A DNA stretch of 64,000 nucleotides from Quillaja saponaria (Eukaryota > Streptophyta > Magnoliopsida > Fabales > Quillajaceae). The stretch spans positions 7,874,001-7,938,000 of the forward strand of contig CM055617.1 of assembly GCA_029379385.1 (NCBI GenBank), read 5' to 3'. This document shows positions 1 to 13,859 of the stretch, one piece after another (the stretch's first letter is position 1; every line of letters starts with the position of its first letter). Position numbers and translations under genes: made by a program. Under the pieces are notes generated by a model. It saw only the letters and a list, made by a program, of their open reading frames with translations. It had not been told where the DNA came from and ran no database searches.

Positions 1-885
1 ACATGGTATATATTTTTATGTTGAAAAGTCAAATTTGATCTGACACATAATTTTTGATAGTTATACTAATTTATATACATTACATTTTAGTGACTCATTA
101 TTACTAATTGAAATGTTGCCTTATTAGCCATTAGGAGTGGAGTGGTTACCTCGCATTTCTCTCTCTATTTTTCATGATTCAAAAAATTAATTTTACAAAA
201 AAGGCTAGCAGACTGCTGCCAAACTAAAGTTATAACTAGATATTCAATGTAGCTTTTAGTACAGTATTAGATAGATTAGAAACAGAAGCCAACATGTCGA
301 GAATGGCCTTGTTTGGAAATGGGTCGAAGGGTTCTCCTGGAAATGACCCATCAACTAGTCGACCCGTGTCTTCCAACTCTCTCGATAATCTACTGTCTTC
401 CAACATTTCATCGTCACGCGATAACCTTATTAAGCCCGAGTGTCGTCACGACCCGACATCCAAGTTCAGTTTTCAAGATCACCTTTATCTTTTTTGTTTT
501 GAGAATTAAATAATGAAAAAAAAGGAGACTACAATTTTCATAAATAGCCTCACTCATCATCCGCAAATTGGTTGACAAAATAGTGCTTACAATTATGCAT
601 GTAGAAAAGTAAAAACAAAAAGTCTGCCTCTATTTTCTTTGTTTCCTGACATTTCTTCTACGGTTTCCATTTTCCTTCCAACCAGTCAGTCCTTCAATCC
701 AAACCCAAATTGCAAATTTGAGAATAGAGGGGGAATTTTAATGGGTTTGGTTTGTGTTGGAGAAATGGTGCTCTGAAAGTTGGTTTATTTTTTGTTGACA
801 ACTTGTGGGTTTTGCTCTATTTCTTATTGAAAAGAGAAAGGGATGATCGTATTAGCATTGAGGATTACTGTCTCTGCTAATACAC
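1..885. other. Upstream region and 5' leader of the FAM135-like gene
   Basis: No gene is supported here. A 71-codon open frame at 294-509 starts with ATG and is somewhat less AT-rich than its surroundings, but it matches nothing I recognise and ends without a convincing splice donor. The last 200 bases or so before 886 contain pyrimidine tracts and probably form the promoter and 5' untranslated leader of the next gene. Confidence 0.4.
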
Positions 886-3800
886 ATGTTTCGGAAACTA
901 AGGTGGATTATTGGTCTAAATCATAGAAATTCGTCTACGAAAAGGTTGCTCAATGCCGAGCAACCAGGCCCTGCCAGGGCTAACCAGCTGTCTATGTTGG
1001 AAGCTGTTCATGAAGTTGCCATTTACATTCATAGGTTTCATAATCTTGACCTTTTTGAACAAGGGTAAGCTCGATTCTCAAGTAAAATTGATAATTTCTA
1101 CCTACACTTCTGAATACTTAGCAGCATGATTTGTTTTTATTTATTTATTTTAATTCTCCTTAATGCAGATGGTATCAAATTAAAGTTACTATGAGGTGGG
1201 AGGACGATAAGCATTCTTCTCCTGGGATTCCAGCACGAGTTGCTCAATATGAAGGTATGATTTTGTTAAACAATGTTGCTTATATGGATGGAGCACACTT
1301 TTAAACTCAGATAAGTTCTGTTTTATTCATCAAAACTGGGTATGAAGTACACGAATTGGAGGTTAATAGAAATCTTGTTCCCATTACATTACATAGTATA
1401 TTTGTGGTGCGCCCATGCTGGTGCTCTGTAACTGGTATGTTTATTGAGACCCCTTTAATATCTGAGTGAAGTTTGTTGAATTCATTATAGTTCCAAGTTT
1501 GAGTTGCGTCACGAGTTGTAGAGGGAGTTTGATTATGTTAGGCTGTTAGCATCAGAGATTTGTTTTATGTTTCAGAAAAATTAGAAGTCTAGTGCTGCTG
1601 AAAAACTAATTTCCAAGCTTTTTTATTTTCTTTCTAGGAAATATTTCTAAGAAAGAGCTTTATATAATAAAGCCAAACTGGTCATGAATATGTGTATTTC
1701 GATCTTAGTACATGGTATTCTGCTCTTTGTTTTCATTGTTTCCTTCCATAGTTGGTTGACCAATATGGGCCACCATCCTTTAAATAACATTTCAGCAATA
1801 GCTCTTAACAGAACAAAATTGATCTGAGCTAATTTCTGGTTATTAATTTCTTATCAAGCTGGACTCCTTTTTGTTAGTATTTAGATATTGAATTTGCATG
1901 AAAATTCTTTGATCTTTCAGTTGGCTTTTCTCTACATTTTTGTGTTGGGAAAATTAAGTCTGACAAGCAGTGGCTTTTCTTTGAGCTGCAGCTCCTGAAA
2001 TGGGTTCTGACAATTTGTGTGGAGTTTGGAGGATTGATGATACAGATAACAGCTTCTCAACGCCATGCTTCCGCGTCAGATATGCAAGGCAGAATATTTT
2101 TCTTTCCATCATGGTCTCATTCAACCTATCTTTCTATAGATACGAGGTAGGAATCTCCCTTTAAAATGACAGTTAAAAAATAAAATATATTGGCCTAAAG
2201 AGATAGACGATGTCCTTGCTGAGTTGATCAGTAAGCCAGAAAAAGATCAGAAAGATATAATAAAAAAAAAGGGATCACCCGGTGCACAAAGTGCTCCCCT
2301 GCTATTGTGGGGGTAGGGGTAGGGGGAGGGTGGGCGCACATGTACACAGCATTTCCCTTACATTTCTGCAAAGAGGCAGCATAGTGGTAACTCCATAGGT
2401 TTTCACTAGTATAATATGAGGTCGACACAAGGAGGCTCTAATAACAAATGTTAGATCACTGATCTTTTTACACAGTCATGCAAACTGCGAAGTGATTCCA
2501 GGGCTTGTTCAGCCAGTTCTCTTTGTGAGAATATATACATATATACTCAAACGAGACAAGATTAACAGTCAAGCACAGAAAAGAAAATGTAATTCTATTT
2601 TCTGATGACAGAAACTGAAGCTAGAATTCGTGCAGTGGATAAGGGTCCTTCCTGGAGCAAGCAATATCAAGATTACCAAAGAGAATGAAGGGAGTCAAAG
2701 GACTTGATAAAAGATTATTGAATATTCAAGTTAGGAAGAGAATAAGCTTCATGGGTTTTGCTGAATGATCAATGGCTCAATATGCAACCCACTGTATACC
2801 ACTAGATTTTTAGGAGTTAAATCAAAATTTGAGTGAATCTGAACTTTCTCTTCACCAAGTTCATGGAGAAGCAACAAGCTCCATTTAATTGAGGTCTTCT
2901 AACTCCTATGTTCATGGAAAAGGAAAAATCATTTGTAACTTTGTTTTAATTTCTTTAAATAGTGTGGGTGTCCTTAGATAAGGTTTTGAAGAAAAAATCC
3001 AACAAGTACCTAAATGATTATATCTTGTATACACATTTTGCCCTATACCTAATAGAACATGATACTTATTTACTGGTCATAAATATCTTGGCAACTGATT
3101 AGTCATTTTATCTACAGGGACAGCCCACTTCTGCTATTATGTTGAAGTTTGAGCTCATGCATGCCCCAATATCTGGAACTGGGTCAGTTCCAAAGCATTT
3201 GCTTCGTTTCAAATATTAGTCAAATAAACTTACATACTAGCCAATAGCATCTCCTTGTGTGCTTGATATCAATCAAACTGGATTCATATCTAACTATTCC
3301 GTCTTGCTCAGTCTCGAGTTACAGGATTCTCTGGGTGTATGCCCTGTTTCAGTTCATGAATATAGAATTCCCCCCAAAGCTCTTATAGGACTGCATTCAT
3401 ATTGCCCTGTCCATTTTGATGCTTCGCATGCTGTTGTTGTTGATACAAGTGTACACATCAGTCTCCGAGCTGGTGTTCACACAACTCAATCGAATATACC
3501 TAGGTTTGTTGGAGTTCCAGTTTCTTAAATAGATTCCTGGTCACAATTGTAATTCGATATTTTTGATGGGACATTTCTTTTGACAGTCATATAACTTTGC
3601 AATTTAATGTTGCATTATATCAGTGATTCCAGGGCTACAGAAGGCACTCGTGGAGAAGGTTTCGATTTGTCAAAGAAAGTATCTCCTTTTGCACCGACTT
3701 CATAATAGCTGAAACTTATCTGCTAGCTTTTCATATTTATACATGTTTCAACTTCTGTTCGCCATCATGTTTGTTGCATCTGTTAGGATATGTTATCAGC

Positions 3801-6800
3801 CTTCTTGCACATCTACTAATTCATATTATTTCCCATTTTGTCGATGATTTTTCAATTGATTTCTGTATTATTTGGCTAAAGCTTCTCACTGATTTTGTTT
3901 TAGAGTTTATTTTTGCTTTCATAATTGGATATAACCTGTTGTCTCTACTGACAGTCAAAACTAATGACTGATTAGGCATTGGGTGAAATGGAATCTTCAG
4001 TTGTGAAAGAGGAAATGCTCATTAAAGAGTTGACAGCTGCCCGTGATATCCTGCTACAAGATCTAAGTAATATAAGCAGAGGAATCAACGAATCTATCGA
4101 TTTGAATGTTGTTACTCCCAAGCTAGATGACATGAAATTGCTTGGCTCTTCTCCACCAGCAAGTCTGGAGAAGACAGATGGCGAAGTGTCAGAACATCTG
4201 TCTGGCATGCCACAGAACAGCTTTGAGGTCCTTACACTTGTCAGTATGAATATTCCATATCCTTTGGGTAATCTTGATGGATTCATGGTTGTTGGTTATT
4301 TTCAACTTTCCTTGAACAGGAAGTGCGTGGTTTTACCAACTTCCAAAGCGAAGGCCCAGTCCAATATTTATCTTGGGAGGATCTCGTAAATTCTTTCGAG
4401 TCACTGGGAAATCAAATCTCGTGTTTGTGGAATAATTTTTTGAACTTCCACAGGTACATTTGATACTTATCATTTAGTTATAGTTCAAACATGGACTATT
4501 TTCTTGAAATGAAAACATTAAATATGCTTGTAAATTATTTTATAAATCAATGATACCACAAAATATATTTTCTTTTTAATAGTTACATAGCCTCCTCTAC
4601 TTCTTCCCTTCTCCTTATTGAAAAAAAGATTGACCAGTAGTTTCTAGATTTGTGCATCTTTTCTCAGTTGATGAGATTCATATCACTTTGAGGCTCAATT
4701 TGCCTTATTTCTTTAAACTGGCAGAGCTTTGGCCTAACCTAGGATTGTTTCTTAAATGAGTTCTAGCTTGTATTAAAGAAAGCTTCTCTCCAATCACAGC
4801 ATAATATTGTAGCCTTAAGCTGGTAATGTAAAGGAATAGCAAGGCTATCTTAAGCAGAGCTGCATGCAACTATATAGGTCTGAGGATACTTTATTTATTT
4901 AAGATCTAAAAACTTGATGGCATAATTTACTTTTATCTTCTCATTTCCTGAGTTCAATGGCTACTTTTCCCAGGGCTAACAAGACAAAGATACTGGAATT
5001 TCTATCTAATTCATGGGCTAAAGGTCAAAGAGCTGAATGCTCAATATGGATGGTATACTCCAAGGTTGAGATGCCTCATTGTTATATAAGTAATGGGCCT
5101 GAAGGTACATCATGCCACCCTGGCATCCGTGGAAGAGCATTGAGTTTACAGAAGTCAACTGAGGAAGTAATTATCTTTTATCTATTTACTTGATTCACAC
5201 TCTGAAGGATCTCAGTCTACTGCTAAGGTTAATGTATAAAATTAGGATTGTTATATACACTTTTCTCTAGTTTTGAAATAAGTAACCTCTGTTTTTGTCC
5301 AGCCTGCCCAAGCTGCAGCTATGCGTGCTGAACTTCATCGAAAAAGCATTGCACAAATGAGTGTAAGTTATTGCTCTCAACAAGAGTGCTTCATGAATCA
5401 TACTTTTCTTTCATGTTAGAGTTTGTTAATAAGATATAACTTCCATACAGATTAACAGTCAGTCGCTTCAAGACATGTATATTACAAAAGATCCTTTGCG
5501 TGTTCCTATTATCATCACGGAACGCATCACAAGTATACCATTATGCTCTGCCAGTGTGAATTCATATGTCAGTCCTTTGGAGCAGAAAGATACAAGTATC
5601 TGTGAAAGTGGGTTGACAATCATAAACAAGTTATCAGGGACTAGCTCACATTATGGACATGTTTTAAAAATTGTAGTCTTTGTACATGGGTTTCAGGCAT
5701 GTTTCTTTCACTCGTGCTTAAAAGTATAGAGTTCATTTTTGGCTTTTTATCCTTTCACTCATTGGCCCATTTGACTGTGACCCCCATATTATTGATGTAC
5801 AGCTGCACTTTTTTGAATGAGTAGTGCGGGTGCAAGTTAAATCTGGGATTTAATTATTACATAGAAAAATGGGGAAAATGTTAGAGGATTATCTCAGATC
5901 TCATTCAATTAGAAATGACCCCAAAGAGGTTCACCTATAGGCACACCAAATTCATAGAGAGCATTCAAGTTGGTTCTGACATCCATGATGGATAAGGAGC
6001 ACAGGGCCACAGGCTAGAACCATTGAAGAGTTTACCTCATCTTGATAAGGCCTAGGTTGAGGGAGATCACTTCCTAGTTTTATGCTGTCCTCTTCAAAAG
6101 TTTCCTCACCATAGAATTTTATATTTTAGAACAGATGTAATTTTTTCTCATCTCCAGTGAGATGAACTTTGCCTGGAAACTTTCAATCACTAAGTGACCT
6201 AATAGGTTGGTGACTTTGCTCTTTAATGGTGCTATACTATTGTGATTTTAACTGATGAAGTTGTGAATTTTGGTTCAGTTGGAACTGCGAAGAACAAAAT
6301 GGAGATATGTCATCACTTTGAGAACTGTCTTAAATCTGGGTTCACTTATCCTACATTCCTACCATGTCAGTTACTTTATGAAGTAACCGTACAGTTGATA
6401 TTTCCCTGGACTCACAATTCTTAAATAACTTAAGTACACGTGCTCCCTTTGGAGTTCAATAATATAGGGGGTTCAGTTGACTTGATATTTTGTATTACTA
6501 ATATGGTCATGCCATGCCTTTAATTGTAGTTCCAAAATAGATAATAAGATTAATTATACCGTCACCACTTAAACATGAACAGGGACATCATTTGGATTTA
6601 CGGCTTGTCCGAAATCAATGGCTTTTGATAGATCCCACAGTAGAGTTTCTCATGTCAGAGACAAATGAAGATAAAACATCAGGAGACTTAAGAGAAATGG
6701 GACTAAGGCTTGCTCATGAAGTGATTTCTTTTCTGAAAAAGAAAATGGACAGAGTCTCAAGAAGTGGAAACCTAGAAAGTATCAAGCTTAGCTTCGTTGG

Positions 6801-8195
6801 CCATTCCATTGGAAACATTATCATTAGAACTGCATTAGCAGGTACGCTTATTGTTGGTAAATTGATACTATATCATATTGAAATTAGTGCTAGTGAACTG
6901 TTATTTTTGTTATTGCAGAGAGCATCATGGAACCATACCTACACTACTTGTATACATATGTTTCAATATCTGGTCCACACTTGGGTTATCTGTATAGTTC
7001 AAACCCTATATTCAATTCGGGGTTGTGGCTTTTGAAGAAGCTCAAGGGTCTACAATGCTTCCATCAGCTGACTTTGACAGATGATCCTGATCTTCGGCGT
7101 ACCTTCTTCTACAAACTTTCTAAGGTACTGAATGTACTACTACCATGCTCTTTTTTAAGACAGTATTGTGGTCCTCAAGCATCTTTTTTTATGATTATTT
7201 ATTTTGGTGGGCATGGGATTTTGGTAAGGTTACAAAAGGAGCGATTCTCAAGGTTATGGTGTTTTCCGATCTCTTATTCACTTTTGTTAGCATTTGGCTG
7301 CTGATGTAATTTCTTTATTTTTTATTCCCTTACTACAGCAAAAGACACTGGAGAACTTCAGGAATGTGTTATTATTATCATCACCTCAGGTAACCTCCCT
7401 TTTAGCTTCTCTTCAGTATTGAGGGCTTGTAATAATGTCAGGACCTATTTTGTCATAATATTTCCTTATCAAAAGGAACTGTTAGGACTTATTTTACAAT
7501 ATTTTAAACCTGCATTCATCCACTTAGTTTTCTCTAATGACAATGAGAAGACCCTATCTATAGGCTGTAAGTTCACTTTTAAGCCATTTCTACGGTTCAC
7601 AGGTTTTATCTTAATAATAAGAATCTTTCTTGGATCGTAACTCTCTCCTCTTATTCACAAAGAGTTCATTTCCTTAATAATATGTTTCTCTATCTTTTTA
7701 AGGTCACATTTAATGTATGACTTATTTTGATCAATACTGACTATATTACTACTAAAACTGGAACTCTTTTTTTTGTTGAAGTCACGAGTTTTGAATGGAG
7801 TATCATTTTAGCAAAAACAAAATTGGCAATTTTTTCTTTTTTCCCCTTTTTAGTCCTTTTCGACTTGATTATAATTCATAATGCTTTCTCTTCACTACAC
7901 ATCTCAGGATGGTTATGTTCCATATCATTCTGCCAGAATGGAGTTGTATCCAGCAGCTTTCTGGGACAACTCCAAAAGAGGCAAGGTCTATCTGGAGATG
8001 CTGAACAATTGCTTGGACCAAATCCTAGCTTCCCTTGAGCGTCGGGTGGTCATGCGCTGTGACATCAACTTTGGCACCTCCTCTCAAGGCAGGAACTTGA
8101 GTACACTCATCGGACGGGCTGCTCATATCGAGTTCCTAGAATCTGATATTTTTGTGAGGTTCATAATGTGGTCTTTCCCTGAGCTGTTTCTCTAG
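886..8195 (+). CDS. FAM135/DUF676-family putative serine esterase (alpha/beta hydrolase), 15 exons
   Basis: Exons: 886-1064, 1169-1254, 1992-2146, 3118-3182, 3312-3503, 3624-3678, 3976-4227, 4320-4453, 4974-5166, 5303-5362, 5451-5696, 6583-6841, 6919-7124, 7339-7389 and 7908-8195. Phases are consistent throughout and give 806 residues, close to the roughly 800 I recall for the Arabidopsis homologue. The N-terminal part (about 1-240) is the FAM135 domain. The C-terminal third is the DUF676 hydrolase: oxyanion region FVHGFQGHHLD near 535-545, nucleophile elbow GHSIGN with Ser near 614, probable acid in SSPQDGYVP, and probable His in GRAAHIEFLES close to the C terminus. The family is predicted to act as lipase or esterase; its substrate is not established. 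Intron 11 (5697-6582) must start with GC rather than GT to keep HGFQ|GHH in frame. The ATG at 886 opens the conserved MFRKLRW start. Family assignment is firm; catalysis is inferred. Confidence 0.9.
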
Positions 8196-10589
8196 TCAAG
8201 CAGGAACCTATATTATATTCCACTTTCACAGCCTGGAAATTAGTTCATCTGTAAAGAGAAGGATAACACTTCAAATAGCCATATATAAGAGGTTCAAAAA
8301 ATAGGTACATCCTAGCCAAAAAAAAGGTCAAAAAAGAAGCTAGTGAGATAGACATAGAGGACTAGTGGACAGGCTGAACGTAATTCGTAGGATCTTGGAG
8401 AATGCTGCATAGATGTTAGACCCCCAGAAATTGATTCCAGCTCTAGAGTTCTTTTAGAATTTCCCCAGGCTGTGTTATATCTGTTCCATCCTTTCCTCGA
8501 ACATAAGCTCACAATTATTTACATGGAAAAGGAGAGGAGGGAAGAGGAAGGGGGGGTGGAATCACTACAAATGGCAGGACGAGCTAATATTGGGCAGATA
8601 TGGATGGACACTGGGTGTTGTAAATTACTATGTGGGAGGAGACGATGTGCTACAAATGGCAGCCATGAGCTAATACTATTGGGCAGAGATAGTATGGAGA
8701 CCCTGGGTGTTGTAAATTACTGGGTTTGAGACTGCTCATGGCTGAAGCTGACTTAAAATACGTTTCTCTTTTGTTTATCTGAAGTTTCTTCTTTCCCTTT
8801 TATGTGATTTATAGTGATACTAACTTCCTGCCCTAGTGATCTATTATGTACCATGCAAAAGGACTTCAAAGTCTTGGCATGAAAAAAACAGAAAAACGGA
8901 AAAGCTTTGCTTGAAAGGGTGGGCAGGAGGTTGGAAGTAGGAATTTTAAGGTAGTAAACTGGCTACTGGCTTGTCAACTTGTACTGAAGTTATTGCGTCT
9001 CCAAATGCAAAAAGGATGGTAAAACTATTAATGCAATGCTAATCTGCTTAACAGTTGCTTAGATATGTATATGTTGTAGCCTGATTTATTGTATTCTACA
9101 CTGATCAGAATGGTTGAAATTAGGAATTTCTGGACAGAAGTCACAGGACATGATTTATTGTATCTTAAAAAGTCTTCCAATGCAAAATTCCCCATTGCCC
9201 CTGGTTTTTATGTAAACCCGGAAATTGTTTTTACTTCTATATACATGTATTTCGTCTTTTACAAATAAATCAGTTTCAAGTTTAATTTTCATCGTGCGCT
9301 AGATGGCAACTTGGGGGTTTAGTATATAAACACAAGTACAGAACAACTCACATCATTTTGTAGAAGCAATACCTTGTATAAGACTGATGGCTACTCCTCC
9401 TGGCAGCTCTATAGATGCTCCCTATCACTATTCAGATTTTTGAAAGAAACATCAATGCTACCTACCACGTGAAGATACTTTTTTAGTTATTTTCTACACA
9501 TATTTAGAGTTACAGTCCATGGTTTATTTGTTCTCATTTAATTTTTCTCTCTACTCAATTGAAGGATTGAAACTAATAATTTATCATTTTATTTTCTTTA
9601 TTCTTGTTGCCATTCATTTCATTTTTTAGAATTGGATGAAAAACGAAAGGAACCAACGATTAATACAACCTCGTATTCAGATTACATAAAAAGCCAAAAC
9701 AAACCCGAAATAGAAATCGACATTACAGAAATTGTAAATGAGGGCAATGCATAGTTTTTGGCAACGAATAACATTGCCTCAAAGGGATGTGGCAGATTGC
9801 TTGACGCATTGAAGAGATGCGGTACAAGCTTTGCCATAACTACTACTAGAAGCATAGTCTGTGAATAGAGCCAGAGGAAAGAATGTGGAGGAGGAAATAC
9901 AGGGGAAAAGAATATAAAAATGTTTAACCTTCCAGGAAAGGAAAATTTTCTTTCTGGGGAGCAGGAAAGAAAAAGGCATGGATACATGGGGTATGCTGAG
10001 AAGCTTCTTATTGAAAACATCTTACATATAGACAAGGAGATCTGGGGTCTAAGTACCTGCCGCCTACTTCCCAATATGTCTCTTTGCAGTATTCTTTTGG
10101 ACAATTAAACCAAGTTTCTCATTCTAAAACTATGCTATGTAACTGACAAATGAAAAAGAGGGCTAAATTACTTTCCTTTTTCACCTTCAAACTTTCTTTC
10201 CTATGAGCTTCTTCCTTGCTTGTGTTCCCAAATCATTTTGGAATTCATCATCACAAGACTACAAAGAACTTAGAAAGCTGACGTTAGGGGAGCCCAGAGA
10301 CTACAGCTCCAGTAAATTCCAGAAGGAAAAACAATATTACCACAAATAACTGCATTAGCATGAATAACCATATGGATAAGTAACAAGAACAGAACCAATT
10401 AACAAATAACTTGGAAATATTAGTATATTCTTTACATACAGTATTGGCAGTAAGTACAAGAAAGCCGATTACAGGTTTATGGTAACTAACCATTTCATAT
10501 AATCCTTCTGCCACCGAAAGGCTGACAGGATATAAAATGTAGTATATTCGCAAATTTACATTTGATGCTCATTAGCAGTTTTACCAATT
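8196..10589. other. Intergenic region between convergent genes
   Basis: This holds the 3' ends of two convergent genes (FAM135-like on the left, ROH1-like on the right). Apart from one short tandem duplication, I see no gene, RNA gene or element. The open frames here, such as 9682-10104 on the minus strand, lack coding character. Confidence 0.5.
8565..8721. repeat. Imperfect tandem duplication, period about 85 bp
   Basis: Two diverged units at 8565-8629 and 8650-8721 both begin CTACAAATGGCAG and end GGGTGTTGTAAATTACT. The internal part differs by small insertions. No function is evident. Confidence 0.75.
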
Positions 10590-11771
10590 TCATGGACCAA
10601 GATTGTTTGACTTACTCAAGTATTCAAGACCCTCAGTTCGGCAAAGAATAATCTTACGGAACACTTCCCTCACTTGGCGTTCTAATGGATTCAATCCATT
10701 CTTCAAAGCTTCACAAACCAATGCTAGTTTATCCACTCCATCTTGAAGTTCCAGTTTCAGCTCCTCTGTCAATGGAAATTGAACCAAATCTACCAAGTCA
10801 GTCAATTGGCGAGCACATTTCTCAAGCTGATAAATCTCCTTCAACAACCCAATTGAGTTCCGGCGCTCACGCTTCTTAGACTCCTCCATGATCCGCTCAT
10901 GGAGTAAGTGAACTGAAGTGCTCCATGAGAATTGCCGTAAAAGTGAAAAATGAATGTTGAGACCCCGATCCTGACAAGGAATTGCTGCAACAAGAGCCCA
11001 CAAAACAAACATGAGCACATAATTCATAGTAAAAACAGGGGCTGCAAGCCCATTTGTAGCCACAATCTCATTCCCTCGAGGTGGAACTAAGTTGGCTGCA
11101 ATGGAATTCAGTTGCTTAGCTGCAGACCAAGAATGAGATACACTCCATGAAAGAGAACGAGAATGGCCTGCAGAGTGCTGTTGGGTATCTTTACTCTTGT
11201 TATGACGGCCAAAAGACCGGTTACGTTGTGAGAATACTGAACCAGAATCTTTATCATCAAGCACTGCAAGTGCCAAATCCATCAGTGCCTTTCGTGCTCT
11301 CCGCATCTGGCCCTCACTCAATGCTCTCTCATGAGATCCCAAGGCAGACAGGACGATGTCTAGATATTTTTGCAACAAACGGATCTTCTCAATCCCATCA
11401 CGACTTGCATTACAAATATCAAGTGCCTTGACAGACCTTTCAAAGAATTCAGAAATCAATCGATCCAGAGGTGGTTTTGAGACTGCTGCTTTATAATTGG
11501 ACAAAATAACTCTAAATTCCTCCTGGCAGCTTATAAATACATCCAAAAGTTTACTTATCCATGCAATTGATAGCAATTCATCATCACTAGCCAATGAAAG
11601 ATCATTAAATTGGTCTGTAACCCGTTTTTGGAATGCTTCAAGGTCTAAATCTTGGGGACTGGACTCATGACTTGCTTCTGTGGAATGTACTTGTTCCCGC
11701 CTCAAACTCAATATTGAGCGACCAAATGATGAAAAAGACGAAGAGGATCCCCGATTATCCGTAGAGGGCAT
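10590..11771 (-). CDS. ROH1: ROH1/BYPASS1-related protein (DUF793 type)
   Basis: A single exon encodes 393 residues. The start is the ATG at 11771 (MPSTDNRGSS), which matches the N terminus I recall for the ROH1 family; the open frame upstream has no ATG that improves on it. Visible features: a Ser-rich N terminus with SFGRSILSLRREQ; a helical domain (about 45-180); a low-complexity Ser/His/Arg linker near 178-215; a hydrophobic segment at about 246-265 that could be a membrane anchor; and a C-terminal helical region that includes an EESKKRERRNS stretch. From the family, Arabidopsis ROH1 proteins interact with the exocyst subunit EXO70, and the related BYPASS1 limits a root-derived signal; this gene's own role is inferred. 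The 5' leader appears to contain an intron (donor-like AAG|GTACTT on the minus strand at 12220/12219). Confidence 0.85.
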   Translation of the reverse strand: MPSTDNRGSSSSFSSFGRSILSLRREQVHSTEASHESSPQDLDLEAFQKRVTDQFNDLSLASDDELLSIAWISKLLDVFISCQEEFRVILSNYKAAVSKPPLDRLISEFFERSVKALDICNASRDGIEKIRLLQKYLDIVLSALGSHERALSEGQMRRARKALMDLALAVLDDKDSGSVFSQRNRSFGRHNKSKDTQQHSAGHSRSLSWSVSHSWSAAKQLNSIAANLVPPRGNEIVATNGLAAPVFTMNYVLMFVLWALVAAIPCQDRGLNIHFSLLRQFSWSTSVHLLHERIMEESKKRERRNSIGLLKEIYQLEKCARQLTDLVDLVQFPLTEELKLELQDGVDKLALVCEALKNGLNPLERQVREVFRKIILCRTEGLEYLSKSNNLGP

Positions 11772-12360
11772 TCTCACAAGATTCAGGAATGACTCCTTAG
11801 GGACAAGAATCAGGAGATCCAAAAAAGGCCCCTCTAAATTAAGCTGAATTAACCTTTTTTTCAAAAAAAAATTCTTTTCTGATAGGTAGCTGGATCAACA
11901 AATCCTAGATATAATTCATCCGGAATCAAATTTTCAATCCAATTCCCAAATCTAAATCACACAAACAGATCAACCAGATGCAACCTTGGAATCCAAATAA
12001 AACCCACAACAAGGCCACCTATTCTGATATCATCCCATCAAGCAAGAACTATCAAAACCCAAATATAACTAGAGCCATATTCTTCACACCAACCACAAAA
12101 GTCTCGAACTTTCCAACACCCAGATCCGGAAATTTTCAAACAATTTCCAACCTTGAAAGTTCGTCTTAGAACACGACTTTCATTAAAGAAAACGAACAAA
12201 TGCAAAACAAACAAAGTACCTTCAAGCTTCAAAGCATGTGCCGAAAACAAACAGAACACGCATGTGTAGAGAATCAAATCCAAACGTAAATCGTACTCAA
12301 GAGAGCTTCGTACTTTGTCCAAAGTCAAGAGTAAATGAATAGTCAAAAACAATGGCGGAT
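11772..12360 (-). promoter_or_regulatory. 5' leader and promoter-proximal region of the ROH1-like gene
   Basis: On the minus strand a donor-like GAAG|GTACTTTG lies at 12220/12219, and acceptor-like sites lie at about 11880-11888. A leader intron of about 330 bases just upstream of the ATG is therefore likely. No coding potential is seen. Confidence 0.4.
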
Positions 12361-13859
12361 CGTGAAAGCTCTAACCCTAGAGAAGGTCCTGAGCATTTTG
12401 GTCGATACCAAGTTCAATAATAAAAATATATTGATGAAAATGAAATTTTCGCGGTTTTCTTTTCGTTTTAGTATTTTTTTCTTTTTCTCTTTGTCATTGG
12501 GCTGAGCTTTATGCATTTCATTGAAGGCCTTCACACATGCCCAAACTTGATGCTGTCCTCACTTTTGAGCTTCTACTGCATTTGTATATTTATCAAAAAT
12601 AAAGGTCAAATTCTTGAATTTTGTTGGCACAAATTCTAAAATTTTATTTCTCACGATCTCCTTAGATAAATTTGCATGACTAACCATTTACGAATTAATC
12701 CATATCTTTTATGTAAAAATAAGAACTCCACCACCCGAAAACAAAATTATGGTTTTAGAAAAAAATACAAAGGTTAATTTCACAAAAGGAGAATCATCAA
12801 TTAAAATATTAGAGCACTAATTATAGCTTGTGCAAATACACGAATTTTGTAATTAAGATATACAAAATCTAGCTATGACTTTTTAAAATTTAAAGTACAA
12901 AATTATCTTATTAGTTTTGCAAATTTCCAAATATAGCTAAAATTAATTTATAAATCATCTAATTTCTCTTTCCAAATATATTTTTAATTAATGATGTTTG
13001 TTTTTCTTATTTTAGACATTCACAGCACAACTTATGATTTGTTTTATCAAATATCTTGTTTATTATTTTTACGACCAACATCAACTTTTATTATTATGAG
13101 AAACGGAGCGAAGCTCCTGGGTCTTGTTGCCTTTGTTGTTGTTTTTGTTGTGTAAAAATAGTAATATGTATTGTCTATGTTTTAGGCATGTTTCACATTA
13201 TGTGAAATCTCTGTCAAAATTTTCAGTAAATATTATGTATTCAGCAACAAGCCTATGTTTTTACTTTATTCTAAATAAAAATTTTCTTAGTTTTAAATAT
13301 AATTATTCCGAGAGTCCTTATGCAGTTCAATAGTGGTAAAGTTAGGGTTACAGAGATTTGGTTATCCATTTTTCCTGCCAATCATACATCCGTTTGGGGG
13401 TGTGACAAACACCTTACAAAACAAAAGCAGAAAAAAAAAAAAGAAAAAAAAAAAGAGATGTTATAGAGGAAGCGCAAAAAGATTTATTTATTTTTTTCAT
13501 TTAACCACCACAAAATCTTAAATTTAAAATACCTTAATTTCTAATGATTTATAGCATCAAATTAGAATTTTAAAAGTGACAAAATTAAAAATATTAATAA
13601 TTATTATATGAAGCAATAATATTAGCATTAATAATTATTATAGAGACAGCTAACCACATCAAATCGAATGTTACCTTACGTTAAAAAAAGAGACTAAAAT
13701 AATTGAAGTAATTTTGTAATTAAAAGAACTCAAATATTCAATTACAATAAATTGATCAGAATAGATTAAAAATGTAAGGAAACTCATGAAAAACTAAATA
13801 TATATATATATATCACATACTTTTATCCAAAAAAATATATATGTCACATACTTAATTAT
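12361..13859. other. AT-rich intergenic region
   Basis: Mostly AT-rich sequence with an A-rich tract at 13430-13455. I see no gene. Parts from about 13660 onward resemble 30440-30540 and belong to the outer edge of the duplicated CRP upstream region. Confidence 0.4.

Noticed and set aside
294..509. 71-codon ATG frame upstream of the FAM135-like gene
   Set aside because: No recognisable similarity, no splice signals leading onward, and a second overlapping frame of similar length; kept only as part of the upstream region.
3771..3971. Leu/Ile-rich 66-codon frame
   Set aside because: It lies inside an intron of the FAM135-like gene between exons at 3624-3678 and 3976-4227.
9682..10104. 140-codon minus-strand frame between the first two genes
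   Set aside because: Hydrophobic, low-complexity translation with no family resemblance; lies in the intergenic or untranslated region.
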